A stretch of DNA of 64,000 nt from Rhodobacter sp. TJ_12 (GCF_020023995.1 NZ_NRRD01000014.1:1-64000); one strand, 5' to 3'; shown: positions 37,380 to 49,514, numbered from the stretch's first letter. The notes: generated from the letters alone by a model not told the origin. Numbers and translations: made by a program.

Positions 37380-38210
37380 ATGGAACGGCTTGAATCGCAC
37401 GCCTGCTTTGGCGGCGCGCAAACGGTCTGGAAGCACGCCTCCGAGGTGCTGGGCTGTGACATGAACTTTGCCGTTTTTACCCCCGCCCATGCGGCGGGGG
37501 AGCGGCTGCCGGTGATCTATTGGCTGTCGGGGCTGACCTGTAACGAGCAAAACTTCATCACCAAAGCGGGCGCGCAGCAATTTGCCGCCCAGCATGGGGT
37601 GATTTTGGTGGCACCCGACACCTCGCCCCGCGGCGCGGATGTGGCCGATGATGACGCTTACGATCTGGGCCAAGGCGCGGGGTTTTACCTCAACGCCACC
37701 CAAGGCCCCTGGGAGCGGCACTTCAAGATGTATGATTACATCACCCAAGAACTGCCCAAGCTGATCGAGGCGGAGTTCCCGGCCTCGGACAAGCGCTCGA
37801 TCATGGGGCATTCGATGGGCGGGCATGGCGCGTTGACCATCGCGCTGAAAAACCCCGGTCGTTATGCCGCCGTCTCGGCCTTTTCGCCGATTGTGGCGCC
37901 CACCCAAGTGCCGTGGGGCGAAAAAGCCTTCACCGCCTATTTGGGTGAAGATCGCGCCACTTGGGCCGCGTGGGATGCGACCGCGCTTTTGGCGGGCGCT
38001 TCCGAGCGGCTTCCGGTCTTGATTGACCAAGGCGAGGCGGACCCGTTCTTGGAAAACCAGCTTAAGCCCGAGATCTTTGCCGCCGAGGCCGAGCGTCTGG
38101 GCCATCCGCTGACGCTGCGCCGCCAACCGGGCTATGACCACAGCTACTATTTCATCGCAAGCTTCATCGGCGATCACATCGCCCATCATGCGGCTGCGTT
38201 GAAAGGCTAA
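37380..38210 (+). CDS. fghA: S-formylglutathione hydrolase
   Basis: Alpha/beta hydrolase (esterase D type) that releases formate and glutathione, finishing formaldehyde detoxification. The 276 residues include YWLSGLTCNEQNFITKAG, the nucleophile Ser145 in GHSMGGHGAL, DQGEADPFL and the C-terminal YDHSYYFIA with the catalytic His. The start lies nine bases after the frmA stop. Enzyme and dehydrogenase neighbours agree fully. Confidence 0.96.
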   Translation: MERLESHACFGGAQTVWKHASEVLGCDMNFAVFTPAHAAGERLPVIYWLSGLTCNEQNFITKAGAQQFAAQHGVILVAPDTSPRGADVADDDAYDLGQGAGFYLNATQGPWERHFKMYDYITQELPKLIEAEFPASDKRSIMGHSMGGHGALTIALKNPGRYAAVSAFSPIVAPTQVPWGEKAFTAYLGEDRATWAAWDATALLAGASERLPVLIDQGEADPFLENQLKPEIFAAEAERLGHPLTLRRQPGYDHSYYFIASFIGDHIAHHAAALKG

Positions 38211-38216
38211 AAGCAC

Positions 38217-38239
38217 CGGCCCGGGGATCCCTCGGGCCG
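38217..38239. terminator. Possible terminator between fghA and the SbcC-like gene
   Basis: CGGCCCG (38217-38223) and CGGGCCG (38233-38239) form a stem between the convergent genes. A T-run is missing, so it is a weak candidate. Confidence 0.4.
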
Positions 38240-38247
38240 CGCCATTT

Positions 38248-40893
38248 CTAAAGCGGGTCGACCGTCACCTGCGCTTTCGCCCCGCCCAATTGGGCAAAGG
38301 CGCGTTGGCGGCAGGTAAAGACGATGATCTGCTGATCGCGCGCCACCCGGTGCAGCGCGGTGAACATCGCCTCGATCCGGTCGTCATCGCTCATCACCAA
38401 AGCATCGTCCAAGATCACCGGCACCGCTTGGCCCGCCTGCGCAAACAGCCGCGCGAAGGCCAGCCGGGTCAAGATCGCCAATTGCTCGCGCGTGCCACCG
38501 GACAGGATATCAAGCGATTCCTCCGCCCCGTCGCGCGTCAGCGCTGTGGGCAAAAGGCTTTGATCGTCGATCTCGATAACCGCGCCCGGATGCAAGATCG
38601 CCAAAAGCGGTTGCAATTCGCGGATCACCGGGCGGAAATAGGCATCGCGCGCCGCGCTGCGCGCCGCGTCAAGCGCCGCACGCAGGCGCGTCAGCGCCTG
38701 AACCTCGGTGCCGTAGCGCGCTGCGCGGTCCTGAGCCTCCGCCGCGCGGCCTTCCAATTCGGCAAGGGTTTCCTCAATTCCTTCTTCGGCGATCACCGCG
38801 ATCCGGCTGTTCAGCTCGGTCAGTTCTCGGCTCAACGCCTCGGTTTCTTGGCGCGCCTGATCGGCGGCCGTTTGCGCCCGGGTCAAGGCCGCCTCGGCGG
38901 TGGCAAGATCGGGCGCATTTTGGGCAAGCGCCTGATGCGCGGCGGCTTTTTCGATGCGGGCCTTGGTGCGGGCGGGCAGGGCGTCCCGCGCCGCCGCAAG
39001 CCGCGCGGCCAGGGTTTGCGGATCGCCCGCTTCGGCCTGCGCGGCTTCAAACGCGCGGTGGGCGGCGATCCGTTCCGCCTCGGCCCCCGCGCGGGCTTCG
39101 CGCGCGGCATTGGCCAATTCTTGCGCGCTGCGGGCGTTCGCCTGCGCGGCATTTTCTGCGGTCTCGGCTTTGGCCAGTTCGGCGTCCAGCGTGGTAGGGT
39201 CTTCGGGGGCGGCGGGCGTCTCCGCTGCCGCGGCCTCGGCGCGGGCAAGGGCGCTGCGCAACGCCTCTAGCCCCTCGGGGGCCAGATCGGCCAAATGCGC
39301 CGCGCTTTGGGTCAAGGCCGCTTGGTGCTGCTGCGCCTGCCCCCAAAGGGCGCGCATCGCGGCCACACTCTCGACGCCACAGGCCTCCAGCGCGCGGTCG
39401 CGCGCCTGTTGCGCCTGTTCAAGGGCGCGCGCGGTTTCCGCCCCGCGCTTCGCGCCCGGATCAAGATGCAGCGCGCCATAGCCCGGCAAGCTCAGCGTGC
39501 AGGCCGCCAGCACCGGATGCGGCTCCGGGCCCAAGGGCTGCCCATCGATCAAGGCCTGCGCCGCGCCATCGGGCAGGGGGGTGATCTGCACCGCTTGCGC
39601 CTCGGCCTGCGCGGTCAGCCGGTCCAGCGTCGCCTGTGCCTCTTCGGCGGTCTCAAGCGCCTTTTGCGTGAGCCCGATCAGCGCAAGCTTGGCCTTAAAC
39701 GCGTCGATTTGCTGCGAAAGCGTCTCTGCACGGCTGTATTGCTGGCGCAGGGTTGTTGCGCGCGCACGGGCCTCTTGCGCCAGCCGGGCCTTTTGCGCCA
39801 GGCGCAACCGCTGCCGTAAGTCCCGCGCCGCGATGGTGGCGGCTTCGGCGGTTTTGCGGGCCTCGGATTCGCGTTGCCCCAAATCCTCGGCGCGCGCGCG
39901 GGCCGCTTGTGCCTTTTCTTGCGCCCGCTCTTGCGCGTCGCGCAGTGCTGCAAGCCGCGCTTCCAACGCGGCCAGCCGGTCGATGGCCGTTTGCGCCGCC
40001 TGCTCTTCGGTTTGGGCCAGACGCAAGGCAGTTTCGGCTTGTGCCAATTGCGCCGCATGGGCCTTGGCCGCCTCTTGCGCCGCCTTGGCGGTTTTCAGGG
40101 CTTTGTCGCGGGCGGCGACCTCTTCGGGGTGGGTCAGCCGGGTCAGTTGGCGTTGCACGTCGCTGCGCCGGGCCAGATCGCCGCTCAGCCGCTCAGCGCG
40201 CGGGCGCAACGCGGCGATCTCGCGCTCCAGCGCCTCCACCTCGGCCAAAGCCGCAGCCCAAGCGCCGCCCGCCTTGGGCTTGCCGGTCGCGGTGGCCAGA
40301 ACCGCCAGCGCCGTGGACACCCGCGCCACCACCGCATCCATCCGCCGCCCGCCGGTCATCGCCTCGATTTCGCCCGCGACCGAGGACAGCAAGTCCCGCC
40401 GGGTGTTGAGCCCACGCTCGCGGGCGCGTTTTTCCTCGGCAGTCGTGCCTTCGGGTTCAAGCCCCAAAAGCCCCTGGCGCACCCAGACCAGCCCCGACGG
40501 CCCGGCCAGACCGCCGCCGGCCGTCCCGCCCATCAACGCATCGATCCAAGCCTCGGCCTCGTCATCTTGGGCGACGATCCGGCCCTGTGCATCGGTGATG
40601 CGCGCTTGTGGGCGCGACAGCCAGCGCTTGAAGATCGCAAACCGGCCTTCGGGCAGCTCAATCTCGACCGTGACCTCGGGCGCGCCGCCCGCATGGGGGC
40701 GCAAAGCCTTGACCGGCGCGCCCATCGCACGGTGGCGTTCGAAAAACACCGCATGCAGCGCGTCAAAAAAGGTCGATTTGCCGAATTCATTGGGTTCTGA
40801 AAGCACGGTCAGCCCATCGCCCAGCCCCGAAAGCCGCGCGCGCTGGCCCGCGAAACGGCGGATATTGGCCAGTTCAATCGCGCGCAGTTTCAT
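38248..40893 (-). CDS. SbcC/YhaN-like AAA ATPase
   Basis: An 881-residue SMC-like ATPase: N-terminal LANIRRF and the P-loop SEPNEFGKSTFFDA (residues 32-45), a long coiled coil rich in Ala, Glu and Arg, then LSGGTREQLAILTRLAFARL (signature) and VPVILDDALV (Walker B). With its partner nuclease it should process DNA ends or hairpins, as SbcCD or Bacillus YhaON do. The coiled coil has no clear CxxC zinc hook in its middle. The ATG at 40893 overlaps the stop of the nuclease gene (ATGA); the upstream frame extension is unsupported. Confidence 0.85.
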   Translation of the reverse strand: MKLRAIELANIRRFAGQRARLSGLGDGLTVLSEPNEFGKSTFFDALHAVFFERHRAMGAPVKALRPHAGGAPEVTVEIELPEGRFAIFKRWLSRPQARITDAQGRIVAQDDEAEAWIDALMGGTAGGGLAGPSGLVWVRQGLLGLEPEGTTAEEKRARERGLNTRRDLLSSVAGEIEAMTGGRRMDAVVARVSTALAVLATATGKPKAGGAWAAALAEVEALEREIAALRPRAERLSGDLARRSDVQRQLTRLTHPEEVAARDKALKTAKAAQEAAKAHAAQLAQAETALRLAQTEEQAAQTAIDRLAALEARLAALRDAQERAQEKAQAARARAEDLGQRESEARKTAEAATIAARDLRQRLRLAQKARLAQEARARATTLRQQYSRAETLSQQIDAFKAKLALIGLTQKALETAEEAQATLDRLTAQAEAQAVQITPLPDGAAQALIDGQPLGPEPHPVLAACTLSLPGYGALHLDPGAKRGAETARALEQAQQARDRALEACGVESVAAMRALWGQAQQHQAALTQSAAHLADLAPEGLEALRSALARAEAAAAETPAAPEDPTTLDAELAKAETAENAAQANARSAQELANAAREARAGAEAERIAAHRAFEAAQAEAGDPQTLAARLAAARDALPARTKARIEKAAAHQALAQNAPDLATAEAALTRAQTAADQARQETEALSRELTELNSRIAVIAEEGIEETLAELEGRAAEAQDRAARYGTEVQALTRLRAALDAARSAARDAYFRPVIRELQPLLAILHPGAVIEIDDQSLLPTALTRDGAEESLDILSGGTREQLAILTRLAFARLFAQAGQAVPVILDDALVMSDDDRIEAMFTALHRVARDQQIIVFTCRQRAFAQLGGAKAQVTVDPL

Positions 40894-42023
40894 GGGTGCT
40901 CCTCTTGCGCCAGCGCGTAAAGCCGCGCCAGCGCTTGGCTGGCCACATCGCGCTCGGCCTGTGCCAAGGCGGGATTGCGGCTTTCTTCCCAAAGCGTCTG
41001 CGCGGCTTGGCGCAGCGCGCCCGCGCGGTCGATCTGGTCAAGGTCTTCGGGCAAAGCTTCCACCGCGAGGCGCGATAAATCCGCGGCCCACCAGCCGAAT
41101 TCTGGCCCAAGCTGGGCGATCTCGGCTTCCAGTGCGGCGCGCTCGGCCAAGGTCAGCCGCCCGCTGAGCGTAAGCCGCACCAGATGATCGCGCCGCTTCA
41201 CGGCGGGCAGGGCGGCGCGCAACAGCGCGGGCGCATCGCCGCCCGGCAATAGATCAAGGTCCAGCCCGTGCCAGCGAAACTGCCCGGTCTCGCATAGCGT
41301 GACCTCGGGCGGCGCGCCGGGGCCGGGCAGGGTAACCAGCAGCGCCCCCGCGGCCAGATCATGCTTGAACCCGTCGGGTTCGGGCGTGCCGCTATACCAT
41401 GTGGCCGGGCCCACTTGCAGCCGCCCATGCCAATCGCCCAAGGCCAGATAATCCAGCCCCGAGCGCGCCGCCCGGTCGGGCGGGATGATGCCGCTGGCCG
41501 CAGCCTCGCCGCTTTCAAGGGCGGTGAAATCGGTGATCGCGCCATGCCCCAGCCCGATGCGCAGATCGCCCTCGGGCGTGGGGGCCGACATCGCCTCGGT
41601 CAGATCGCGGCCCGGGCGGCGCTGCGTGCAGGGCGCGGGCAACAGGCTCACCCCGGGGGCCAAGGGCACCGGGGCATCCATGGTCAGCGCGCGCAGGTTT
41701 TCGGGCGCTTGCAGCGCGATGCGGCGCCACAGCTCGGTCGCGGCCAGACTGTCATGATTGCCCGGCAGCAAGAGCCAGCCGATATCGGCCTCTTCGGCCA
41801 TCGCCGCCAGCGCATGGCGCAGGGTCTCGGGGGCGGGGGTTTCGGCATCGAAAGTATCGCCCGCCAGCATCACATGGCGCGCGCCATGCGCCCGCGCCGC
41901 TGCCGCCAGCCGCGCCAGCGCGCCATGCCGCGCCTCGCGCAGCCGGTTGCGGATCGTCTCGGGAAAGCCGCCAAAGGGCTTGCCAAGATGCAGATCAGAG
42001 GCATGCAGAATGCGAAAGGTCAT
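40890..42023 (-). CDS. SbcD/YhaO-like DNA repair metallophosphoesterase
   Basis: A 377-residue calcineurin-fold nuclease. The metal ligands stand in ASDLHLGKPF, LAGDTFD, LPGNHDS, GLGHGAITD and YLALGDWHG. It resembles YhaO/SbcD more than Mre11 in length. The C-terminal part is a capping domain. It is the first gene of the pair with the ATPase, overlapping it by four bases. The longer distance to the upstream gene holds an intergenic repeat. Confidence 0.87.
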   Translation of the reverse strand: MTFRILHASDLHLGKPFGGFPETIRNRLREARHGALARLAAAARAHGARHVMLAGDTFDAETPAPETLRHALAAMAEEADIGWLLLPGNHDSLAATELWRRIALQAPENLRALTMDAPVPLAPGVSLLPAPCTQRRPGRDLTEAMSAPTPEGDLRIGLGHGAITDFTALESGEAAASGIIPPDRAARSGLDYLALGDWHGRLQVGPATWYSGTPEPDGFKHDLAAGALLVTLPGPGAPPEVTLCETGQFRWHGLDLDLLPGGDAPALLRAALPAVKRRDHLVRLTLSGRLTLAERAALEAEIAQLGPEFGWWAADLSRLAVEALPEDLDQIDRAGALRQAAQTLWEESRNPALAQAERDVASQALARLYALAQEEHP

Positions 42024-42123
42024 CGAAACTCCGCCAAGTCAGGGCCCGTTTATCGCTGCACGATGCGCCCGCAAGGGTCAACCGCCCGCAGCGGGAACGC
42101 CCCCGTGCGCGCGCCGCTTTGCC

Positions 42124-42194
42124 CTTCGACTTTGTGCAAATATCCCGGGGGGAGACTTGCCCGCGAGGGCAAGAGGGGGGCAGCGCCCCCCCCC
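42124..42194 (-). repeat. Intergenic double-hairpin repeat, copy 2
   Basis: On the minus strand GGGGGCGCTGCCCCC, TCT, the hairpin TTGCCCTCGCGGGCAA, then a tail with CCCCCCGGGATATTTGC and CAAAGTCGAAG. It shares its layout and tail with the copy at 12939-13005. It lies directly downstream of the agmatinase-family gene. Confidence 0.6.
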
Positions 42195-42196
42195 TT

Positions 42197-43162
42197 TTAA
42201 TCGGCCTTTTGCGCGCGGGCATGGAAGATGAAGCCCAGAAAGTTCAACAAAACCTGCGCGGCCAGAATTTGTGTCGCGCCAGAGGGGTCATAATCGGGCG
42301 CCACCTCGACCAGATCGATCCCCACAACATCGTGGTTTTTCGCCACGCCTTGCAGGATCTCAAGCACCTCGTAATACAGGAACCCGCCATGCGAGGGCGT
42401 GCCCGTGCCCGGCGCGATCGAGGGGCAGAAGCCATCAATGTCGATGGTGACATAAATCCGCGCACCTTTGGGGATGCGCGCGAGCACGCCTTCGGTGCCC
42501 AGCTTGCGCACCTGCCGCACGCTTAAGATATCATCGCCCATTGCGCGCGCGGCGTCATAGCCGTCTTTCGCGGTCGAAGACACATTGCGGATGCCAAGCG
42601 CGGTAATGCCGCTGACATAGCCGGTTTCCGCCGCGCGGCGCATTGGGTTGCCGTGGCCATGGCGCACGCCGTGGCGCACATCGACGAAATCGAGATGCGC
42701 ATCGATTTGCAAAATATGGATCGGCCCTTGGTCGTCAAAGGCGCGAATGCAGGGGATGTTGACCGAATGATCCCCGCCAATCACCACCGGCAAAGCGCCC
42801 GCCTTCAGCATCGCGCGCACACCGGCCTCGATATTCGCGTGGCTTTGCTCGGTATCGGTATGAACGATATCGGCATCGCCAATATCGACGATCCGCACGC
42901 TTTCGGGCAGGTAGGTCGCATCGTCTTCATGGTCATAGGCCCCCGCATGGCCGAAGGAAAAGAGGGTCGAGGCCTCGCGCACCGCACGCGGGCCAAAGCG
43001 GGCGCCCGCGCGAAACTGGGTGCCAAAGTCAAAGGGCGCGCCCATCACGGCAACATCGGCCGCGATTGTCGTCCAATCCTCGACATAAGGCCGTTTGCCG
43101 AAGGTCGAAATGCCGACAAAGGGCAGGTTTAGCCGCCCCGTTTCATATCCGTGTTTTGTCAT
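42197..43162 (-). CDS. speB: Agmatinase / ureohydrolase family enzyme
   Basis: Binuclear manganese enzyme that removes urea from a guanidino compound, most likely agmatine to putrescine. The 321 residues show GGDHSVNIPC, IDAHLDFVD, HGHGNPMRR and TIDIDGFCPSIAPGTGTP, the metal and substrate loops of the arginase fold. The DAHLDF form and the long N-terminus are found in several related guanidino hydrolases, so the exact substrate is less certain than the family. The ATG at 43162 begins MTKHGYETG; the frame extension upstream looks like spurious coding. Divergent from a TDT gene. Confidence 0.82.
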   Translation of the reverse strand: MTKHGYETGRLNLPFVGISTFGKRPYVEDWTTIAADVAVMGAPFDFGTQFRAGARFGPRAVREASTLFSFGHAGAYDHEDDATYLPESVRIVDIGDADIVHTDTEQSHANIEAGVRAMLKAGALPVVIGGDHSVNIPCIRAFDDQGPIHILQIDAHLDFVDVRHGVRHGHGNPMRRAAETGYVSGITALGIRNVSSTAKDGYDAARAMGDDILSVRQVRKLGTEGVLARIPKGARIYVTIDIDGFCPSIAPGTGTPSHGGFLYYEVLEILQGVAKNHDVVGIDLVEVAPDYDPSGATQILAAQVLLNFLGFIFHARAQKAD

Positions 43163-43256
43163 TTTTTGGCTCCGTTCCCTGTGGTGGTGGCGTGAGCTTT
43201 TCCTTTGTTGCGAAATAATGCAAGTTGCTGCGGTGGAGTGAGGAGAAGGAAAGACA

Positions 43257-45754
<2,498 letters not shown>

Positions 45755-45784
45755 GACTGATCTTTAGCGCTCTTCGGATCACAG

Positions 45785-45810
45785 CGGATGCCGGCTTTGG
45801 TCGGCATCCG
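45785..45810 (+). terminator. Possible guaB terminator hairpin
   Basis: CGGATGCCG (45785-45793) and CGGCATCCG (45802-45810) are perfect nine-base arms, 31 bases after the guaB stop. There is no T-run, so termination may need Rho. Confidence 0.45.
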
Positions 45811-46033
45811 TAAGCGCTCAAGACCAAGTGGTTTGCGTGCCAGTGCCGCGATACGGGGCGGAAAAGGCTGTCAGGTGACCGGTCTCGCCCTGCGTTTCAA
45901 AAGCGGGGCATTGGCCTTTGGCCGTGCAGGGCGCAGTCCGTGACTGCGCCCTTGGTTTTGTTGCATATCCTGCGCTCAAAGAAGCTATGCCAAACCGTGA
46001 CAGGTCAAGTTTGGCAAGGTGATGGGCGATAGA

Positions 46034-46732
46034 TCAATTGCCGGTGCGCATCACCACGACCTTCGCCGTGCGGAAGATCAAGGACAGATCCGCCATCAGC
46101 GAGCAGCTCCGGCCATAGGCCTCGTCAAAGCGCACGCGGTTCGCAAAGGTCGTGTCATGACGGCCGACCACCTGCCAAAGACCCGTGACGCCCGGCCGCA
46201 AATCGTAATAAGCTTCGCCCCCGGCCGCATCGTAGATGGCTTTTTGCGAGGGCAGAAAGGGGCGCGGGCCCACAAGGCTCATGTCGCCTTTCAGCACGTT
46301 GAAGATTTGCGGCAATTCATCAAGGCTGGTCTTGCGCAGAACCCGGCCGATTGTCGTGATCCGCGGGTCACGGGTCAGCTTTTGATAGGTGTGCCATTCA
46401 TGGGCGACCGCCGGATCGGACGCAATCATTCGCTCCAGAACGCCTTCGGCGTCCAAGACCATGCTGCGGAACTTGTAACACTGAAAGACTTTGCCATTGC
46501 GCCCGACACGCGGCTGCACAAAAAACGCCGCGCCCCCGTCAGCCCGCACGACGAGCCAGATGATCGCAATGATCGGCAGCAAAACGGGCAGCATGAGAAC
46601 TGCCAGAACAAGGTCGAGCACACGTTTGCCCGCGGATTGATAGATCCGGAAGCGGCGCGCCGAGACACGTTTTACCGGCGCCAGTTCGATGGATGCCAGC
46701 TTCATATAAAGATTAGTGTTGTCGAACGCCAT
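46034..46732 (-). CDS. Exopolysaccharide initiating sugar-phosphate transferase
   Basis: Transfers a sugar-1-phosphate to undecaprenyl phosphate, starting the repeat unit. The 232 residues have one N-terminal membrane helix ([24 protein letters not shown]) and the catalytic bacterial sugar-transferase domain with [41 protein letters not shown] and GVTGLWQV. It is the short (WbaP C-terminal/ExoY-like) form. The ATG at 46732 has GGAGGG upstream. It stands alone, 279 bases from guaB, but clearly belongs to the polysaccharide locus to its right. Confidence 0.93.
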   Translation of the reverse strand: MAFDNTNLYMKLASIELAPVKRVSARRFRIYQSAGKRVLDLVLAVLMLPVLLPIIAIIWLVVRADGGAAFFVQPRVGRNGKVFQCYKFRSMVLDAEGVLERMIASDPAVAHEWHTYQKLTRDPRITTIGRVLRKTSLDELPQIFNVLKGDMSLVGPRPFLPSQKAIYDAAGGEAYYDLRPGVTGLWQVVGRHDTTFANRVRFDEAYGRSCSLMADLSLIFRTAKVVVMRTGN

Positions 46733-47180
46733 TTTCGCCCTCCAAACAGCAGAACAGTCACGCAAACAAGGCCTTCTGCCTCAAGCGAACAATTTGATCG
46801 TCACCAAGCCTGGCTCGAAGTTTTGGTGACGCTTCCCTTCTAAAGGGGCCCTTTAACAATTTAGTAACCTATAGCGGCGAAACGACACGTCTTTCAAGTT
46901 TACCAAAGGGGGACCTATGCCCTTTTGCTTGTTTTTTGGTCATTGTTAGTGGTTAACGCTGCAAAGGCAGGGCGTCTGCGCATGAATGCACCGATCGCCG
47001 ATGCTGCGTCGCGGCAACAATCGGGTTCCGCGCGCCAGATCGGCCCCGATTCGGACACAATGGCCTGACCCTTTGCAGTCAGGCGGCGGGTGGCTGACGA
47101 ATCGTGCGGGCCGCTTTATGCCCTCAGACAATAACCCCCAGACAAAGCTGGGGCATCGCGCACAGACGGGGCAGGATGAG
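46733..47180. promoter_or_regulatory. Control region between sugar transferase and phosphatase genes
   Basis: An AT-richer 448-base gap. It holds a perfect inverted repeat CGTCACCAA/TTGGTGACG (46799-46807, 46823-46831) and TTAA-N7-GTAA at 46853-46867, one base from a CtrA site. Upstream ATGs for the phosphatase exist at 46986 and 47118, but without good ribosome sites. No gene or RNA is seen. Confidence 0.5.
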
Positions 47181-47951
47181 ATGAAATCGATGTTTCGCAA
47201 GATCACCGGGGGATTGCGGCGCGGGCCCAAGCGCGCGGCTTCGCCTGCGGCGGCCTTCGCGCCACCAGATCCGGGGGCGCCGCTTGCGGTGATCGGGGAT
47301 GTGCACGGGATGATCGGCCCTTTTACGCAATTGCTGGAGGTCTTGGCGCGCGAACACCCCAAGGCCGAGGTGATCTGCGTTGGTGATCTGATCGATCGCG
47401 GCGAAGACAGCGCGCAGGTGTTGCGGCTGGCATTTCAGCGGCGCGACCACTTGGGGCTGATCTTGGGCAATCATGAAGAGATGTTGCTTGCCTTTCTGGA
47501 GGCGCCCGCGCGCAAGGGGCCCCGGTGGCTGCGCTATGGCGGTTTGCAGACCCTCGCCAGTTTCGGAATTGGCGGGCTGACAGAGGGATCCTCGACCGAG
47601 CAGCTTGCCAAGGCTGCACAGGCGCTAAAGGCCGAGCTTGGTCCCGATCTGTTGGAGTGGCTACATGCGTGCCCGCGGTTTGTTCAGCGTGGCAATGTCG
47701 TGGTCACCCATGCCGGGGCCGACCCTTGGCACCCGATGATGATGCAGCCCCCGCAGGCGGTGACATGGGGGCATCCAGATTTTGGCCGTCGCGCCCGCAC
47801 CGATGGGTTGTGGATCGTCCATGGCCATACGATCGTGCCCGATTTGGTTTGTGCAAACGGGGTGATTTCGGTCGATACCGGAGCTTATGCGGGCGGCGGC
47901 TTGAGTTGTGCCGTTTTGGCGGATGGTCGGGTCGCGGCGCTGCGTGTTTAA
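47181..47951 (+). CDS. PPP-family serine/threonine (or dual) protein phosphatase
   Basis: A 256-residue calcineurin-like phosphoesterase with the full PPP signature: GDVHG (residues 39-43), GDLIDRGEDS, LGNHEEM and VTHAGADP, then VHGHT. Lambda-phosphatase-type enzymes of this family remove phosphate from Ser, Thr or Tyr. The start at 47181 has AGGATGAG; an ATG at 47190 is also possible. It lies inside the exopolysaccharide locus, which has a tyrosine kinase but no Wzb-type phosphatase, so it could serve that kinase (inference). A perfect terminator follows. Confidence 0.85.
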   Translation: MKSMFRKITGGLRRGPKRAASPAAAFAPPDPGAPLAVIGDVHGMIGPFTQLLEVLAREHPKAEVICVGDLIDRGEDSAQVLRLAFQRRDHLGLILGNHEEMLLAFLEAPARKGPRWLRYGGLQTLASFGIGGLTEGSSTEQLAKAAQALKAELGPDLLEWLHACPRFVQRGNVVVTHAGADPWHPMMMQPPQAVTWGHPDFGRRARTDGLWIVHGHTIVPDLVCANGVISVDTGAYAGGGLSCAVLADGRVAALRV

Positions 47952-48028
47952 CCTTGCCGGGCGGGACATCCGGTGCCCATAGGGCAAGGGACGGTAACGC
48001 CGCGCGGTGTCTTCGCCCCTGATCGGAA

Positions 48029-48053
48029 AAACGCCCCGCATCGCGGGGCGTTT
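48029..48053. terminator. Bidirectional terminator after phosphatase and Wza-like genes
   Basis: AAACGCCCCGC-ATC-GCGGGGCGTTT is a perfect eleven-pair hairpin between convergent genes. Confidence 0.9.
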
Positions 48054-48098
48054 GGTTGTTCGTAATACGCGCGGGGCGCGCTTTGACGCCTTTTCAGA

Positions 48099-49475
48099 TC
48101 AGTCCGAAGCCGCATTGACCGAAGATATGATGAGGGACGGCGTGATCGCATTGACCACATTCCCCCAATGCCGCACCGGCTGGGCCGCGACAAAGATCAC
48201 GTCATTGGCATGGAGTTCGAACCGGGTGGCCAGCAGCAGGGCCGCGGCGTTGCGCGCATCCAGATGCCACGCGGTGATCGATTCATATTCCATCGGATCG
48301 GCGGAGCCGCGCAGGATGTAGATTTCCTTCGGGTTGGAGCGCGCCGCATCCAAGCCGGTGCCCGCATCATAAAGCGCATCCGCCAAAGTGGCCTTGCGAT
48401 CAAAGGGCAGGGGGTAGCGCGTTTGCTGACCGATCTCGCCGGTCAGATAGGCATAATCGCGGGCCTCGGCCCCCAGTTCGAGGCGGGCGGCAAAGTTGTC
48501 ACGCCGCTCTTTCAGCTCGTCGCGGCGCAGCGCAACTTCGGTTTGCAGTGCGTTCAGCCGGGCTTGCCGTTCACCTTGCTTGAACTGCGCAAGGCGGATC
48601 TGTTCCTCGAAATAGGCGGCCGCCTTGTCCAGCTCATAGGCGGTATCGACAAAGATACTGTCGCCCGCCAACAAGGTCATGCGGCCAATTTGTGGCCGCT
48701 CATAAACCGATTTGAGCGGCACTTGATAAAGCGTTCCGTCACGGTACAGGCGCACCAGCGCGGTATCCACATCCGCCGACGACACCCCGCCAACGGCGGC
48801 CAGCGCTTCATCAAGATGCAGCGGCGCGAGGGTGATCGGAACGACGCCGGGATTGGTGACATCGCCGCCGATCGCCACTTTCTTCGAGTTGAAATCGGTG
48901 ATTTCCAGCGAGAAGGTCGGGTCGATCTGCTTGTCGAGGAACCGCTGAAAAAGCACCGCCTCGGCATCTTCCACCGTGCGCCCGGCAATCTGCACGCGCC
49001 CCACGGTCGGCACCGAGATAGACCCGTCATCTTGCACGGTATAGCCTTGCCGCGCGGTCTGTGCCGCCAAGATGCCGGTCAGTTGTTCCACGGTCGAACC
49101 GGTTCTCGGGGTGGCCAGCAACACCACATCGCCCACGCCTATGCGGTAGTTCGGCGCCTCTGCCGGGGGCGGCAGACGGGTTTCCAGCCCGCCGGGGCGA
49201 CTGACGCGGTCAAAGGCGGGGCTTGGCGGCGCGATCGGGCGCGCCAAGGTGCCGCCGAGCCCGCCGCTTTGACGGAAATAGGCGGGCAACTCGCGCGGTT
49301 CATAGGGGGCGGCATTGGCCACCAGCACCGATTCCGCAGTCAGCGGCAGCACCCTGACCTTGCCTTCATCGCTAATGCCGGCGGAGACGGACGTTTTGTG
49401 ATAGGCGACGCCACAGCCAGCAAGCGGGCTGACGAGCATGGTCCCCGTGAGAAGGGCGGTCAGAAACTGTTTCAA
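48099..49475 (-). CDS. Wza-like polysaccharide export lipoprotein
   Basis: Outer-membrane polysaccharide channel family. The best start is TTG at 49475 with GGAG six bases before it, giving 458 residues and a clean lipoprotein signal MKQFLTALLTG...LAGC with lipid-bearing Cys21. The polysaccharide export domain includes YRIGVGDVVLLATP, VQDDGSISVPTVGRVQIAGRTVEDAE, then two SLBB-like segments (VAIGGDVTNPGVVPI, EIYILRG). It is followed by a coiled region near residues 290-330. It is the last gene of yjbH-yjbF-wza, transcribed away from the kinase gene. Confidence 0.9.
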   Translation of the reverse strand: MKQFLTALLTGTMLVSPLAGCGVAYHKTSVSAGISDEGKVRVLPLTAESVLVANAAPYEPRELPAYFRQSGGLGGTLARPIAPPSPAFDRVSRPGGLETRLPPPAEAPNYRIGVGDVVLLATPRTGSTVEQLTGILAAQTARQGYTVQDDGSISVPTVGRVQIAGRTVEDAEAVLFQRFLDKQIDPTFSLEITDFNSKKVAIGGDVTNPGVVPITLAPLHLDEALAAVGGVSSADVDTALVRLYRDGTLYQVPLKSVYERPQIGRMTLLAGDSIFVDTAYELDKAAAYFEEQIRLAQFKQGERQARLNALQTEVALRRDELKERRDNFAARLELGAEARDYAYLTGEIGQQTRYPLPFDRKATLADALYDAGTGLDAARSNPKEIYILRGSADPMEYESITAWHLDARNAAALLLATRFELHANDVIFVAAQPVRHWGNVVNAITPSLIISSVNAASD

Positions 49476-49514
49476 ATCGATCTCCAATCGTCATGTCTCG
49501 CGCTGAATGCTTCA

